Assembly: GCF_001667585.1 (NCBI RefSeq)
Contig: NZ_LZJZ01000083.1
Location: 271,500 to 335,499, forward strand
Source of the DNA: Mycobacterium sp. E2733
GTDB lineage: Bacteria > Actinomycetota > Actinomycetes > Mycobacteriales > Mycobacteriaceae
DNA length: 64,000 nucleotides
Direction of reading: 5' to 3'
Below the pieces are notes generated by a model that had not been told where the DNA came from, did not search any database, and saw only the letters and a program-made list of their open reading frames with translations. Of this stretch, positions 42,709 to 51,976 are shown in pieces. The first letter of the stretch is position 1; each line of letters starts with the position of its first letter. Position numbers and translations under genes: made by a program.

Positions 42709-45700
42709 GTGCCACGGGGGATCTTTTCGGGAGCGGGTTCTGTTGGCGCGCCGCGGCGGGCCGAGCCCAGGGTTGAGCGCACGGGTGAATACAGTGCGCA
42801 CCTTGCCGCGTTGGGCGGACTTGCCGTCCGGCGCAAAGCATGGGTGATCGGCACATGGATCGGCGTGGCGGCGATCCTCGCCATCGCCTTCCCGCAGCTC
42901 GAGACGGTCGTGCGTCAGCAGTCGGTCCAGCTCTTGCCCGGTGACGTGGCGTCGTTCCAAGCGCTTGATCGCATGGCGGCGGCCTTCGACGAGCGGGGCG
43001 CGAAGACCTCGATCGTCATCGCGATGGAAGACCCCGCCGGGCTGACCCCACCGGCGCGGCAACGCTACGACGCCCTCGTGGCCGCGCTGCGCGCCGACAA
43101 GACTCACGTGCTGCTGGTGCAGGATCTACTTGCCGAGCCCACCACCAGAAGCCGCGCAATAAGCAAAGACGGAAAGGCGTGGTTCCTGCCCGTCGGGATC
43201 GCCGGCACACTGGGCGACCCCACGGCAGCCGAGTCGGTCGACGCTGTGCGCGCGCACGTCTCCTCCGTCGTCAGCGGGTCATCGACCAAAGCCTTCGTCA
43301 CCGGCCCGGCCGCGACGTTCCGTGATCAGATCGGCTCCGGCGAGCACGAGCTGCTCCTCATCTCGGTCGCGACCGCCGCCCTCATTGGGCTCATCCTGCT
43401 GCTGGTATATCGGTCGGTGGCCACCGCCCTGCTGCCGCTTTTGGTCATCGGCGCGAGCGTGGCCGTCGGCCGAGGCGTTCTGTCGGCACTCGGTGAATTC
43501 GGCGTTCCCGTCTCACAATTCACCATCGCGTTCATGACCGCGGTTCTTCTGGGCGCCGGCACCGACTACAGCGTGTTCCTGCTCAGCCGCTATCACGAAC
43601 AACGACGGCGTGGAAACGCCCCCGAACAGGCCATCATTCATGCGTGCGGCAGCATCGGGCGCGTCATCTTGGCTTCAGCGGCCACGGTCGCTTTGGCGCT
43701 GGCCTCCATGATGTTCGCTCGCCTGAGTGCCTTCCAGGGTGTTGGCCCCGCATGTGCCATTGCCGTGCTGATCGGATTTCTGGCCACCGTCACGCTGCTC
43801 CCGCCGCTATTGGCGCTGGCGGCCAGGCGCGGTATCGCCGAGCCCCGCGCCGACCTATCCCGCCAGTACTGGAACCGGATCGCCGTCATGGTGGTACGAC
43901 GACCAACGCCGGTGCTGGCCGCGAGCCTGGTGGTCTTGCTGGCGCTGGCAGGCGTGGTGGCCACCATGACGATCAGCTACGACGACCGCACAGGACAACC
44001 CGCGAGCACCGCCAGCAATCAGGGCTACCAGCTGTTGGATCGGCACTTCCCCAAAGACACCGTCATCAACGAATTTCTGCTTGTGCAATCCCGCACCGAC
44101 ATGCGGACCGCCAAAGGCCTCGCCGACCTCGACGCGCTTGCCTCGCGGGTGGCCCAGCTACCCGGGGTCACCCGGGTCTCCGGTGTCACCCGCCCGACCG
44201 GGAACCGGCTCGATCAAGCGCAATTATCTTGGCAGAACGGGCAAATCGGCGACAAGATGGCCGGTGCCGTCGCCGATGGGGAAGCCCATAAGGACGACCT
44301 CGCCAAACTCACCAACGGTGCCGACCAGCTCGCGGCCGGCCTGGGCCAACTCGACACCACACTGCGGCGCGCGCTCACACCGTTGACCGATCTCTTGGAC
44401 CAGGCCGGAAGCAGAGGTCAACAGCTGCAGGGCGCGCGGCCCCTGCTGCAACAACTCAACGCCACCGCACCCGCGGTGGATCAGGCGGTGCACACCGGTG
44501 CGGGACTGCGGCCCCTGGCCCAACAAGCCGCCGCCGCCATTGCGGCGATCGAACCACTCGTCGAAGGCCTCAATGCCTCACCCTGGTGCGCCACCACGCC
44601 ACAGTGCGTGCAACTGCGCGACGAAACCCGCGTACTCGTCACGTTGCGCAACGGTGGATTCTTCGACCACGTGGCGGGACTCAGCGATCAGTTCAGCCAA
44701 ACCACCACCCTCGCCGGCACACTCACCGATATCCAAAACGCCGCCACCACAATGCAGCAGGCGGTCGGCGCGACCGGCAACCCCGCAGACCTCGTCGGCA
44801 ACATCCATCGTCTGCAAGGCGGCGTCAGCCGACTCGCCTCGGGCGCCCAGGCATTGGCCGGCGGGGTACATACCCTCGCCGACAGCAACATTCGACTGCT
44901 CGCCGGCATGAGCCAGATCGCCGACCAGCTGCAGAATGCCGCGCGCGCCACCGCGGGATCGGATGCGGCCTCCGGCTTCTACCTACCTTCGACGACATTC
45001 GAGAATCGCCAATTCAGCGACCTGGCAAGGCACTTCATTTCCGCGGACGGGCGCACCGCCCGATTCGCCGTCACATCCGCATATGACCCTTACTCCGCTG
45101 AAGCGATGGCCCTGAACCATAAGATCGTCGACACGGCGAACGCCGCCCGGCCGAACACGTCGCTGGCCGGCGCCGCCGTCTCCATGGCCGGATTCACCGC
45201 CGTCAATTCCGACCTCCAGCACTTGCTGTCCGCTGACTTCACCCGCCTGGCCACCGCAACCCTGGTGGTCGTCGGCGTGGTTCTGATCCTGCTGCTGCGT
45301 GCCGTTGTCGCACCGCTCTACCTGCTGGGCACCGTCGTGCTGAACTATTTCGCCGCCTTGGGCCTCGGAGTGCTGGTCTTCGAGTACGGTTTCGGCCACG
45401 CGATCGCATGGCCCGTCCCGCTCCTGGCGTTCATTCTGTTGATCGCGGTCGGCGCCGACTACAACATGCTGGTGATCTCCCGCTTGCGCGAGGAGTCCGC
45501 CGGCAACATGCGGGTCGGCGTGCTACGCACCGTGATCAGCACCGGCTCCGTGATCACCTCGGCAGGACTGATCTTCGCCGCCAGCATGTTCGGACTCATG
45601 ATCGGGTCGCTCGACATGATGATTCAGGCCGGATTCGTCATCGGCTGCGGGCTGCTGCTGGACACATTCGTCGTCCGCACGCTCACCGTTCCCGCGATCG

Positions 45701-45786
45701 CGACCCTGCTGCGGGAACAGAGTTGGTGGCCCCATCGAACCAGCGCCTCACGACCCCGCCAGCATGCCGTCGATCAGCCGGTGTAG
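42709..45786 (+). CDS. MmpL-family RND transporter
   Basis: A 1025-residue protein with the MMPL plan: one helix, a large periplasmic loop, a five-helix bundle, a second loop, another bundle. The proton-relay Asp-Tyr pairs are in GAGTDYSVFL and AVGADYNMLVISR. The second loop (about residues 430-790) is long, Gln/Ala/Leu-rich and coiled-coil-like, with a probable disulfide pair in CATTPQC. Such proteins export lipids, siderophores or drugs across the inner membrane. The GTG at 42709 has GGGGAG only 2 nt before it, so the exact start is uncertain. No MmpS partner is visible. The cargo is unknown. Confidence 0.9.
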   Translation: MPRGIFSGAGSVGAPRRAEPRVERTGEYSAHLAALGGLAVRRKAWVIGTWIGVAAILAIAFPQLETVVRQQSVQLLPGDVASFQALDRMAAAFDERGAKTSIVIAMEDPAGLTPPARQRYDALVAALRADKTHVLLVQDLLAEPTTRSRAISKDGKAWFLPVGIAGTLGDPTAAESVDAVRAHVSSVVSGSSTKAFVTGPAATFRDQIGSGEHELLLISVATAALIGLILLLVYRSVATALLPLLVIGASVAVGRGVLSALGEFGVPVSQFTIAFMTAVLLGAGTDYSVFLLSRYHEQRRRGNAPEQAIIHACGSIGRVILASAATVALALASMMFARLSAFQGVGPACAIAVLIGFLATVTLLPPLLALAARRGIAEPRADLSRQYWNRIAVMVVRRPTPVLAASLVVLLALAGVVATMTISYDDRTGQPASTASNQGYQLLDRHFPKDTVINEFLLVQSRTDMRTAKGLADLDALASRVAQLPGVTRVSGVTRPTGNRLDQAQLSWQNGQIGDKMAGAVADGEAHKDDLAKLTNGADQLAAGLGQLDTTLRRALTPLTDLLDQAGSRGQQLQGARPLLQQLNATAPAVDQAVHTGAGLRPLAQQAAAAIAAIEPLVEGLNASPWCATTPQCVQLRDETRVLVTLRNGGFFDHVAGLSDQFSQTTTLAGTLTDIQNAATTMQQAVGATGNPADLVGNIHRLQGGVSRLASGAQALAGGVHTLADSNIRLLAGMSQIADQLQNAARATAGSDAASGFYLPSTTFENRQFSDLARHFISADGRTARFAVTSAYDPYSAEAMALNHKIVDTANAARPNTSLAGAAVSMAGFTAVNSDLQHLLSADFTRLATATLVVVGVVLILLLRAVVAPLYLLGTVVLNYFAALGLGVLVFEYGFGHAIAWPVPLLAFILLIAVGADYNMLVISRLREESAGNMRVGVLRTVISTGSVITSAGLIFAASMFGLMIGSLDMMIQAGFVIGCGLLLDTFVVRTLTVPAIATLLREQSWWPHRTSASRPRQHAVDQPV

Positions 45787-46356
45787 CACCTGCCGGGTCT
45801 CGCGGCGCATGCGTTTCGGATCCTCGGCGGTCGCGATGAGCATGGCCGCCTCGTCGAGCGCGCCGATCAGCACGTGCGCCAAGGGCCGCACCGGTTGCTT
45901 GGCCAACTGGCCGGCCCGGATCGCCTCGGTGATCAACTGCTCGGTCATGCCCAGGCTGTACCGCTGCGCGACGTCACGAAAACCCGCCCAGCCCAGCACG
46001 CTCGGGGCATCGAGCAACATCAGCTGACGCACCTCCGGATCACCGGAAACCTCCAGCCACGCGTCGACCGCCGCGCGGATCGCATCCGCCGGCGTCGTCG
46101 CCCCCGACTCGGCCACCAAGGTGCCCATCCGCGCCATCACGTCCTGCTCCACCGCCTCGACCACCTCGCGGAAAAGCGCTGCCTTGTCAGCGAATTGGTG
46201 GTACATCGCGCCGCGCGTCACCCCCGCCGCGGCCGCGATCTCCGGCGTTCCGACCTCCGCGTAGCCACGGAGTCCCCACAGCTTGCGGGCAGCCGCGATC
46301 AACGCGTCGCGGGTCGCCGCGGAGCGCTCTTCCTGTGTCCGTCTCTTGCTTTCCAT
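45748..46356 (-). CDS. TetR-family regulator (AcrR-like)
   Basis: A 202-residue TetR protein. RDALIAAARKLWGLRGYAEVG then EIAAAAGVTRGAMYHQFADKAALF is a typical AcrR/TtgR-like DNA-binding domain. Its 3' end overlaps the convergent MmpL end by 39 nt. It is divergent from the hydrolase at 46422, with a long palindrome between them, so it should repress that hydrolase and itself. The ligand is unknown. Confidence 0.9.
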   Translation of the reverse strand: MESKRRTQEERSAATRDALIAAARKLWGLRGYAEVGTPEIAAAAGVTRGAMYHQFADKAALFREVVEAVEQDVMARMGTLVAESGATTPADAIRAAVDAWLEVSGDPEVRQLMLLDAPSVLGWAGFRDVAQRYSLGMTEQLITEAIRAGQLAKQPVRPLAHVLIGALDEAAMLIATAEDPKRMRRETRQVLHRLIDGMLAGS

Positions 46357-46370
46357 ACAGTCTGTTGGTA

Positions 46371-46399
46371 ACTTACGAACAGGCAGCCTGTTTGTAAGT
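46371..46399. promoter_or_regulatory. 29-bp palindromic TetR operator
   Basis: A palindrome with outer arms ACTTAC/GTAAGT and inner arms AACAGGC/GCCTGTT around a single central base spans 46371-46399, with one mismatched pair. It lies between the divergent TetR and hydrolase genes, 15-23 nt from each start. The pattern resembles operators of AcrR/TtgR-type TetR proteins. Confidence 0.72.
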
Positions 46400-46421
46400 G
46401 TATCCCGAGCTAGGAGTTCTT

Positions 46422-47252
46422 ATGTCGACGATCGACATTAGTGCCGGAACCATCCATTACGAAGCAATAGGACCCGAAAGCGGCAGGCCGGTCGTCTTCG
46501 TACACGGGTACATGATGAGCGGCCAGCTATGGCGCCAGGTCAGCCAACGACTGGCCGACCTCGGGCTGCGGTGCATCGCGCCGACCTGGCCGCTCGGAGC
46601 GCACCCGGAGCCGTTGCGGCTCGGCGCCGATCGAACCATCACGGGTGTCGCGGGGATGGTCGCCGAGGTGCTGACCGCGCTCGACTTCGAGGACGTGGTG
46701 CTGGTGGGCAACGACACTGGCGGGGTCATCACCCAACTTGTCGCCGTGCACTACCCCGAGCGGCTCGGTGCGCTGGTGCTCACGAGTTGCGATGCGTTCG
46801 AACACTTTCCGCCGCCGATCCTCAAGCCGGTGATCCTTGCGGCCAAGTCGAAGACGACGTTCCGGGCCGTTTCCCAGGCCATGCGGGTGCCGGCTGCGCG
46901 CAAGCGCGCGTTCGACGGATTGGCGCACCGCAACATCGACGACCTCACCGAGGCGTGGGTGCGCCCGGGGCTATCCGATCCCCGCATCGCCGAAGACCTG
47001 CGCCAGTTCACGCTGTCGATGCGCACGGAGGTGACGACGGGCGTGGCCGCCCGGCTGCCCGAGTTCGACAAACCCACCCTCATCGCGTGGTCGGCCGACG
47101 ACGTGTTCTTCGAGCAGCAGGACGGGGCCCGCCTGGCCGCCGCGATCCCGAACGCCCGCCTCGAGGTCATCGGCGGCGCCAGGACCTTCTCGATGATCGA
47201 CCAACCGGACCGGCTGGCCGACCTGTTGTCGACGATCGCGGTGCGCACGTAA
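46422..47252 (+). CDS. Alpha/beta hydrolase with Asp at nucleophile position
   Basis: A 276-residue alpha/beta hydrolase. The oxyanion region is FVHGYMMSGQLW; the nucleophile elbow reads GNDTGG, with Asp instead of Ser as in haloalkane dehalogenases and epoxide hydrolases. Near the C-terminus, where the catalytic His normally sits (AGHFP), the sequence is GARTFSMIDQP, so the His is replaced by Thr. The usual acid may be the Asp in WSADDVFF. The start ATG 46422 has AGGAG 5 nt before it. It is controlled by the palindrome at 46371. Without the His it may bind a ligand, or use altered chemistry. Confidence 0.83.
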   Translation: MSTIDISAGTIHYEAIGPESGRPVVFVHGYMMSGQLWRQVSQRLADLGLRCIAPTWPLGAHPEPLRLGADRTITGVAGMVAEVLTALDFEDVVLVGNDTGGVITQLVAVHYPERLGALVLTSCDAFEHFPPPILKPVILAAKSKTTFRAVSQAMRVPAARKRAFDGLAHRNIDDLTEAWVRPGLSDPRIAEDLRQFTLSMRTEVTTGVAARLPEFDKPTLIAWSADDVFFEQQDGARLAAAIPNARLEVIGGARTFSMIDQPDRLADLLSTIAVRT

Positions 47253-47284
47253 CCGCCGGCGCCCCCGGCGGTAGCGTCTTGCTC

Positions 47285-48055
47285 ATGTCGGATGCGACGC
47301 CACCGCTGCGGGGCCGGCGGATCCTGGTCACCGGCGGAGCGACCGGTATCGGGGCGGCCGCCGTGGGAGCACTCACCGAGGCGGGCGCCGACGTCGTCGC
47401 CACCTATCACCGGACCCCGCCGCCGGACGGCCTCCCGGCCACCTGGCTGCAGTGCGACGTGCGCGACGCCGACGCCGTCTCGGCGATGGTGCGACAAGCC
47501 GCCGAGCGCTTGGGCGGGCTCGACGTGCTAGTCAACGCCGCGGGGTTGTGGCAGGCCGGAATTCCCGGTTACATCGGCGTCGACGAGATCTCCTTCCTGT
47601 TGGACACCAACGTGAAGGCGACCATCCTAACCAATCAGGCCGCCTACGCCGTGATGAAGGACCAGGACCCCAAGGGGGGCAGGATCATCAACTTCGGCTC
47701 GTCGGAAGCCGTGATGGGCAGCCCGATCTCGGCGGTCTACGCCGCCACCAAGGGCGCGGTGCAGGCGTGGACGCGATCAGCCGCTAAGGCCTGGGCGGGG
47801 GACAAAATCACCGTCAACGCTTTGGCGCCGGCGGTGCAGACGGCCGGCGCCGACCGGCTGCGCGAGTTCCTCGGCCCAGACGCGAGTGCGTTTATTGATC
47901 AACAGATGCAGATGATGATTCCCCTCGGCGGGAAGCTGGGCGATCCCGCGCGGGATCTCGGCCCGATGCTCGTCTTTCTGGCCGGTTCCGGGTCCGGGTT
48001 CATCACCGGGCAGCTGCTGGCGGTCGATGGCGGCTTGATGATGGTGGGCGGATAG
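47285..48055 (+). CDS. Short-chain dehydrogenase/reductase
   Basis: A 256-residue classical SDR: TGGATGIG at residues 17-24, a basic-like second strand end (ATYHRTPP) that favours NADP(H), NAAG, and YAATK as the catalytic pair. The frame is open far upstream into the hydrolase gene, but ATG 47285 begins the fold. It lies 32 nt after the hydrolase on the same strand and 79 nt before the FadD gene. It may belong to the hydrolase operon or to the acyl-CoA cluster that follows. Confidence 0.87.
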   Translation: MSDATPPLRGRRILVTGGATGIGAAAVGALTEAGADVVATYHRTPPPDGLPATWLQCDVRDADAVSAMVRQAAERLGGLDVLVNAAGLWQAGIPGYIGVDEISFLLDTNVKATILTNQAAYAVMKDQDPKGGRIINFGSSEAVMGSPISAVYAATKGAVQAWTRSAAKAWAGDKITVNALAPAVQTAGADRLREFLGPDASAFIDQQMQMMIPLGGKLGDPARDLGPMLVFLAGSGSGFITGQLLAVDGGLMMVGG

Positions 48056-48077
48056 CGACGCGCCGCCGCGCCGTCGC

Positions 48078-48102
48078 TACCATAAGACGGACCGTCTCGT
48101 CT
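48078..48102 (+). promoter_or_regulatory. FadD promoter with AGACGGACCGTCT operator
   Basis: A -10-like TACCAT (48078-48083) is followed at once by AGACGGACCGTCT (48085-48097), a palindrome around one central base, and CGTCT (48098-48102). The same 18 bases appear at 60123-60140 next to the TetR gene at 60207. A repressor here would cover the transcription start of the FadD gene. Confidence 0.65.
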
Positions 48103-48134
48103 CGCAGGACTGAGAGTGAAGGTGATTCCGACCG

Positions 48135-49778
48135 ATGACTGAGGACACGATTCAGGCGCTGCTGCGGAAGCGCTTATCCGATCCGGGGGTCGCGGTCAAA
48201 CACCGTGCCCTGCAGTGGAGTTGGAGTCAGTACCTGGCGGGTTCGGCGGCGCGGGCGGCCGCCCTGATATCCGCCGCCGACCCCGACCGGCCGATGCACG
48301 TGGGCGCCCTGCTGGGAAACAACCCCGAGATGCTGTGCCAGATGGCGGCGGCCGGCCTCGGCGGCTACGTCCTCTGCGGCCTGAACACCACCCGGCGCGG
48401 CGAGGCGCTCGCGGCCGACCTGCGGCGCGCGCATTGCCAGTTCCTCATCACCGACGCCGAACATCGGCCGCTGCTGGACGGGCTGGACCTCGCAGGAACC
48501 GAAATCCTCGACACCTCGACGCCGCAGTGGACCGAATTCATCAAGGACGCAGGCGAACTCGTGCCGCATCGCACGGTGTCCGCGATGGACCCGTTCATGA
48601 TGATCTTCACTTCGGGAACGAGCGGGAACCCCAAGGCGGTGCAGGTTTCACACCTGATGGCGACGTTCGCCGGTGTCAACCTGGTTCAGCGCTTCGCGCT
48701 CTCCGAGCAGGACACCTGCTACGTGTCGATGCCGCTGTTCCATTCCAACGCGGTCGTCGCGGGATGGGCGCCCGCGGTGGTCTCCGGCGCCGCGATCGTT
48801 CCGGCGAAGTTCTCGGCGAGCGGCTTTCTCGACGATGTCCGCCACTACGGCGCGACATACATGAACTACGTGGGCAAGCCGCTCGCATACATCCTGGCCA
48901 CCCCCGAACGCGACGACGACGCCGACAATCCCCTGCGAGTCGCGTTCGGCAACGAGGCCAACGACAAGGACATCGAGGAGTTCGGGCGGCGCTTCGGCGT
49001 GCAGGTCGAGGACGGCTTCGGCTCGACCGAGAACGCCGTCATCGTGATACGCGAACCCGGCACCCCGAGGGGCTCGATCGGCAAGGGCATCGACGGGGTG
49101 GCGATCTACAACAGCGACACCGTCACCGAGTGCGCGGTCGCCCGCTTCGACGCCGACGGCGCCCTGGTCAACGCCGACGAAGCTGTGGGCGAGTTGGTCA
49201 ACACCGCCGGCTCGGGCTTCTTCACCGGCTACTACAACGACCCGGACGCCAACGCCGAGCGCATGCGACACGGCATGTACTGGTCCGGCGACCTCGCCTA
49301 CCGCGACTCCGATGGGTGGATATACCTGGCCGGCCGAACCGCCGACTGGATGCGGGTGGACGGGGAGAACCTCGCCGCCGCCCCGATCGAGCGGATCTTG
49401 TTGCGGCACAGCTCGATCAACCGCGTCGCGGTGTACGCCGTTCCGGACGAGCGCGTCGGCGACCAGGTGATGGCCGCGGTCGTCCTCAACGAAGGGCACA
49501 CCCTCGATCCCGACTCCTTCGAGGCGTTCCTCGACGCGCAGCCGGACCTGTCCCCCAAGGCCCGCCCGCGCTACGTCCGCATCGCCACCGACCTGCCCAG
49601 CACCGCCACCCACAAGGTGCTCAAGCGCCAACTGATCGCGGAAGGCACTGGTGTCGTCGCGGGGGAAGTGCTGTGGGTACGCGAACCACGCGGGACCGCT
49701 TATGCCGTCGCGGCGCCTAGCTCGGACTCCCGGGCGCCCGCCGGCGGATCTGGCCCTTCGACCGTCGCACCCGCCTGA
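48135..49778 (+). CDS. Acyl-CoA synthetase, FadD1/FadD17-like
   Basis: A 547-residue ANL ligase. P-loop IFTSGTSGNPKA is near residue 158, adenylate motif DGFGSTENAV, hinge region SGDLAYRDSDGWIYLAGRTADWMRVDGENL, and catalytic Lys in THKVLKRQL. The LFHSNAVVAGW and NYVGKPLAYILATPE segments match mycobacterial FadD17/FadD1, of which FadD17 activates sterol side-chain acids, as I recall. It probably activates a carboxylated side chain or branched acid. The promoter carries the operator shared with the double acyl-CoA dehydrogenase. Its 3' end overlaps the convergent PadR gene by 62 nt. Confidence 0.9.
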   Translation: MTEDTIQALLRKRLSDPGVAVKHRALQWSWSQYLAGSAARAAALISAADPDRPMHVGALLGNNPEMLCQMAAAGLGGYVLCGLNTTRRGEALAADLRRAHCQFLITDAEHRPLLDGLDLAGTEILDTSTPQWTEFIKDAGELVPHRTVSAMDPFMMIFTSGTSGNPKAVQVSHLMATFAGVNLVQRFALSEQDTCYVSMPLFHSNAVVAGWAPAVVSGAAIVPAKFSASGFLDDVRHYGATYMNYVGKPLAYILATPERDDDADNPLRVAFGNEANDKDIEEFGRRFGVQVEDGFGSTENAVIVIREPGTPRGSIGKGIDGVAIYNSDTVTECAVARFDADGALVNADEAVGELVNTAGSGFFTGYYNDPDANAERMRHGMYWSGDLAYRDSDGWIYLAGRTADWMRVDGENLAAAPIERILLRHSSINRVAVYAVPDERVGDQVMAAVVLNEGHTLDPDSFEAFLDAQPDLSPKARPRYVRIATDLPSTATHKVLKRQLIAEGTGVVAGEVLWVREPRGTAYAVAAPSSDSRAPAGGSGPSTVAPA

Positions 49779-50370
49779 CCGGATCCCGCGGTGTGCCCGT
49801 GGCGATCTCGTCACGCAACTGCGCGATGTTGGACAGCTCCGCATACAGGCCGCGGATCGCGTAATCCAGCACGGCGAACGAGAAGCGCTGGTCGGGGTCG
49901 TCGGTGATGCCGAGTTCCCGCGACCGCTGCCGCGACCACAACGCCTCGTCCAGCCGCGCCCGCGTCGCCTCGAGGTGCCGGTCCAGCGTGTCGACGATGC
50001 GTTCGGGGTCCTCGCCACGGGCCAGCCAGGTTCTGAGGATGACCGGGTGCTTGATGACGACCTGGTCCTCGCCCGGGAAGTGTTGCACCCACCGGCGCAG
50101 TGCATCGAGCCCGGCGTCGGTGGTCTCGTACAGCGTGATCGACCGCTTGCCGGACTGGGCGCCGATTTCGCTCACCATGCCGCGCGCCAGCAAGCGGTTC
50201 AGTTCGCGCCGTACGTGACTGACCGACGGGGACCAGTAGAAGTGGCCCACCGACAACTCGGCGCGCATCTTGATCTCGCCCGCGGTGAGCTGCTCGTCGT
50301 TGGCGGCCAGCACACCCAACACCAGGTAGGCGGTTACCGGGAGGCCGTTGCTGGTGCCGCGAGGGCTCAT
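49717..50370 (-). CDS. PadR-family transcriptional regulator
   Basis: A 217-residue PadR protein: N-terminal winged helix (TAYLVLGVLAANDEQLTAGEIKMRAELSVGHFYWSPSVSHVRRELNRLL), a central GKRSITLYETTDAGLDALRRW, then a C-terminal helical Vir domain. It is last in the leftward operon amidohydrolase-CaiB-hypothetical-thiolase-DUF35-PadR, 7 nt after DUF35. It is therefore a candidate for the protein that binds the TAGCGACTA palindromes at the operon promoter. Phenolic or acyl ligands are usual in the family. Confidence 0.87.
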   Translation of the reverse strand: MSPRGTSNGLPVTAYLVLGVLAANDEQLTAGEIKMRAELSVGHFYWSPSVSHVRRELNRLLARGMVSEIGAQSGKRSITLYETTDAGLDALRRWVQHFPGEDQVVIKHPVILRTWLARGEDPERIVDTLDRHLEATRARLDEALWSRQRSRELGITDDPDQRFSFAVLDYAIRGLYAELSNIAQLRDEIATGTPRDPVRRVRRSKGQIRRRAPGSPS

Positions 50371-50377
50371 CGGTCGT

Positions 50378-50800
50378 CTACTTCTGGCCGGTGAAGTACG
50401 GCAGCATCACATCGGGGCCGACGGCGTGGAACTGCACGCCCACGCGCATGCCGATCCGCAAGTCCTCCGGCGCGACGCCGACGACGTTGGTCAACATCTG
50501 GTAGCCCTCGTCCAGCGTGACGATCGCGGGCGCATAGGGCGGTTCGAATTCCGCCGTCACCGGCCGATGAACCACCGTCCAGCTGTAAACCTCGCCCAGC
50601 CCTGAGCTGAGCTCCCAATGCACCTGCGCCGAAAGGCATTGGCGGCAGTGCTCGGTCGGCGGGAAGTTCGCCAGGCCGCACGCCGCGCAGCGTTGATACC
50701 GCAATTCGCCGGACCGGCAACCCTCCCAGAAGGGAACGCTGAGGTGGCTGCTCGCGTGGGGCACTGGGCCGCTTTGTGGGCGCAAGGCATCGGAAGTCAC
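50378..50800 (-). CDS. DUF35 OB-fold protein with zinc site (thiolase partner)
   Basis: A 140-residue DUF35 protein. The N-terminal rubredoxin-like zinc site uses Cys38, Cys41, Cys52 and Cys55 (CAACG...CRQC), followed by the OB-fold (GEVYSWTVVHRPV...YAPAIVTLDEG...GMRVGVQF). The GTG start (50800) overlaps the thiolase TGA as GTGA, so both are made together. In sterol side-chain breakdown DUF35 proteins bind SCP2-type thiolase-like retro-aldolases (Ltp2-ChsH2) or acyl-CoA hydratases; a complex with the coupled thiolase is expected here. Zinc-bearing, in contrast to its counterpart at 56199. Confidence 0.88.
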   Translation of the reverse strand: MTSDALRPQSGPVPHASSHLSVPFWEGCRSGELRYQRCAACGLANFPPTEHCRQCLSAQVHWELSSGLGEVYSWTVVHRPVTAEFEPPYAPAIVTLDEGYQMLTNVVGVAPEDLRIGMRVGVQFHAVGPDVMLPYFTGQK

Positions 50801-51960
50801 AGCGGCTCGTCCCCCAGAATCAGCAGTGTGGTGAACAAGGCGCCCGCTCCCCCGTTGCTGCACAACGCGATGTGCGCGTCGGGAACCTGAAGGTCGCCCG
50901 CCTGTCCGCGCAGCTGCTGGACGGCCCGGATGGCGCGCTGCATCATTTGCGGATTGGAACCCGCGTGGCTGAACGACATGGTCCCTCCGTCGGTCGTGAT
51001 CGGATGGCTCCCGTCGATGGCGATGTGGCCATCGGCGACGAATGGTCCGCCCTCACCCTCGCCGCAGAACCCGAAAGCCTCGAGCTGGCGGATGATTTCG
51101 AAGGAGAACGGGTCATACAGTTCCAGCACGTCGACATCGTCGGGCCGCAGCCCGGCGTGGTCGAACGCGCGCTCGGCGGCGCGCCTACCGACCACGCCGT
51201 TGACGTGTCCGTCCCGTCGCCCGGCGAGGTCCCAAGCCGGCGGGTGCTGGTAGGACGGGCCATGGAAGTCGGCGCCGCTGCCCAGCACGTAGACGGGTTG
51301 GCTTGCGCCGTGGGTCTTTTCGAGGTTCGCCACGACCAGTGCGCACCCGCCTTCGGAGGTGGTGGCGCAGTCGAGGAGGTGAAACGGGTCGGCGATGGGC
51401 CGGGACGCGGTGATGTCGTCGGGCGCGAAGGGCCCGCGTTGGTAGTACACGGCTTCGGGGTTGCGCGATCCGTTGTTGCGGATGGTCGCCGCCACGATCG
51501 AAAGTTGTTCGCGGGTGGTGCCGTAAATGTGCATGTGCCGGCGTGCGATGAGTGCGAACTCGGCGGTCGTGAACATGCCCCACGGCGCGACGAATTCGTT
51601 CTCGGGGCGGGTCCACGGCGCCGTCGCCTCGTGGTCGCGGTACTCGCCGGCCTGCGCGGCCACCAGCACCACCACGTCGGCCATGCCGTGTTCGATGGCG
51701 GTGACCGCCTCGGTGATCATGCCGACGCCGAAGGCGAGGCCCTGCCAGGCCGGGCCCAGGCGCAGGTCGTAGATGAGCGCGGTGGACAACGGCCCGGCGC
51801 TGATCCCGTCGACGTCGTCCAGGCCGAGGCCCGCGTCGTCGAGCGCGCCGCGGATGGCCGCCAGCGCCAGGCTGCGTGAGGTCTCGCCGTCCAGGCGGCG
51901 GCCCTGCCGGGTGTTGTGCACCCCGACGATCGCCGCCGTGCGTTTAGTGCCTGCCACCAT
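50797..51960 (-). CDS. SCP2/Ltp-type thiolase-like protein 1
   Basis: A 387-residue thiolase-superfamily protein of the lipid-transfer (Ltp) type. There is no Cys at the usual nucleophile position of the N-terminal half; the YDPFSFEI segment matches the Tyr-containing region of Ltp2-like retro-aldolases, and the C-terminal SHAGSN replaces the GHP motif of true thiolases. This favours a retro-aldol C-C cleavage or a related CoA-dependent step over classical thiolysis. Start ATG 51960 (MVAGTKRTAAIVGV) fits the fold. Overlaps the DUF35 gene by 4 nt and follows a small hypothetical gene. Confidence 0.87.
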   Translation of the reverse strand: MVAGTKRTAAIVGVHNTRQGRRLDGETSRSLALAAIRGALDDAGLGLDDVDGISAGPLSTALIYDLRLGPAWQGLAFGVGMITEAVTAIEHGMADVVVLVAAQAGEYRDHEATAPWTRPENEFVAPWGMFTTAEFALIARRHMHIYGTTREQLSIVAATIRNNGSRNPEAVYYQRGPFAPDDITASRPIADPFHLLDCATTSEGGCALVVANLEKTHGASQPVYVLGSGADFHGPSYQHPPAWDLAGRRDGHVNGVVGRRAAERAFDHAGLRPDDVDVLELYDPFSFEIIRQLEAFGFCGEGEGGPFVADGHIAIDGSHPITTDGGTMSFSHAGSNPQMMQRAIRAVQQLRGQAGDLQVPDAHIALCSNGGAGALFTTLLILGDEPL

Positions 51961-51976
51961 CCTCGATCCTTCGGGT

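Noticed and set aside
46529..47284. Open frame upstream of the SDR at 47285
   Set aside because: It is the shifted frame of the hydrolase gene, Arg/Pro-rich, with no domain.
50797..51960. Classical acetyl-CoA acetyltransferase call for thiolase 1
   Set aside because: The nucleophile Cys and GHPxG motif of true thiolases are missing, and the protein fits the Ltp-type group instead.
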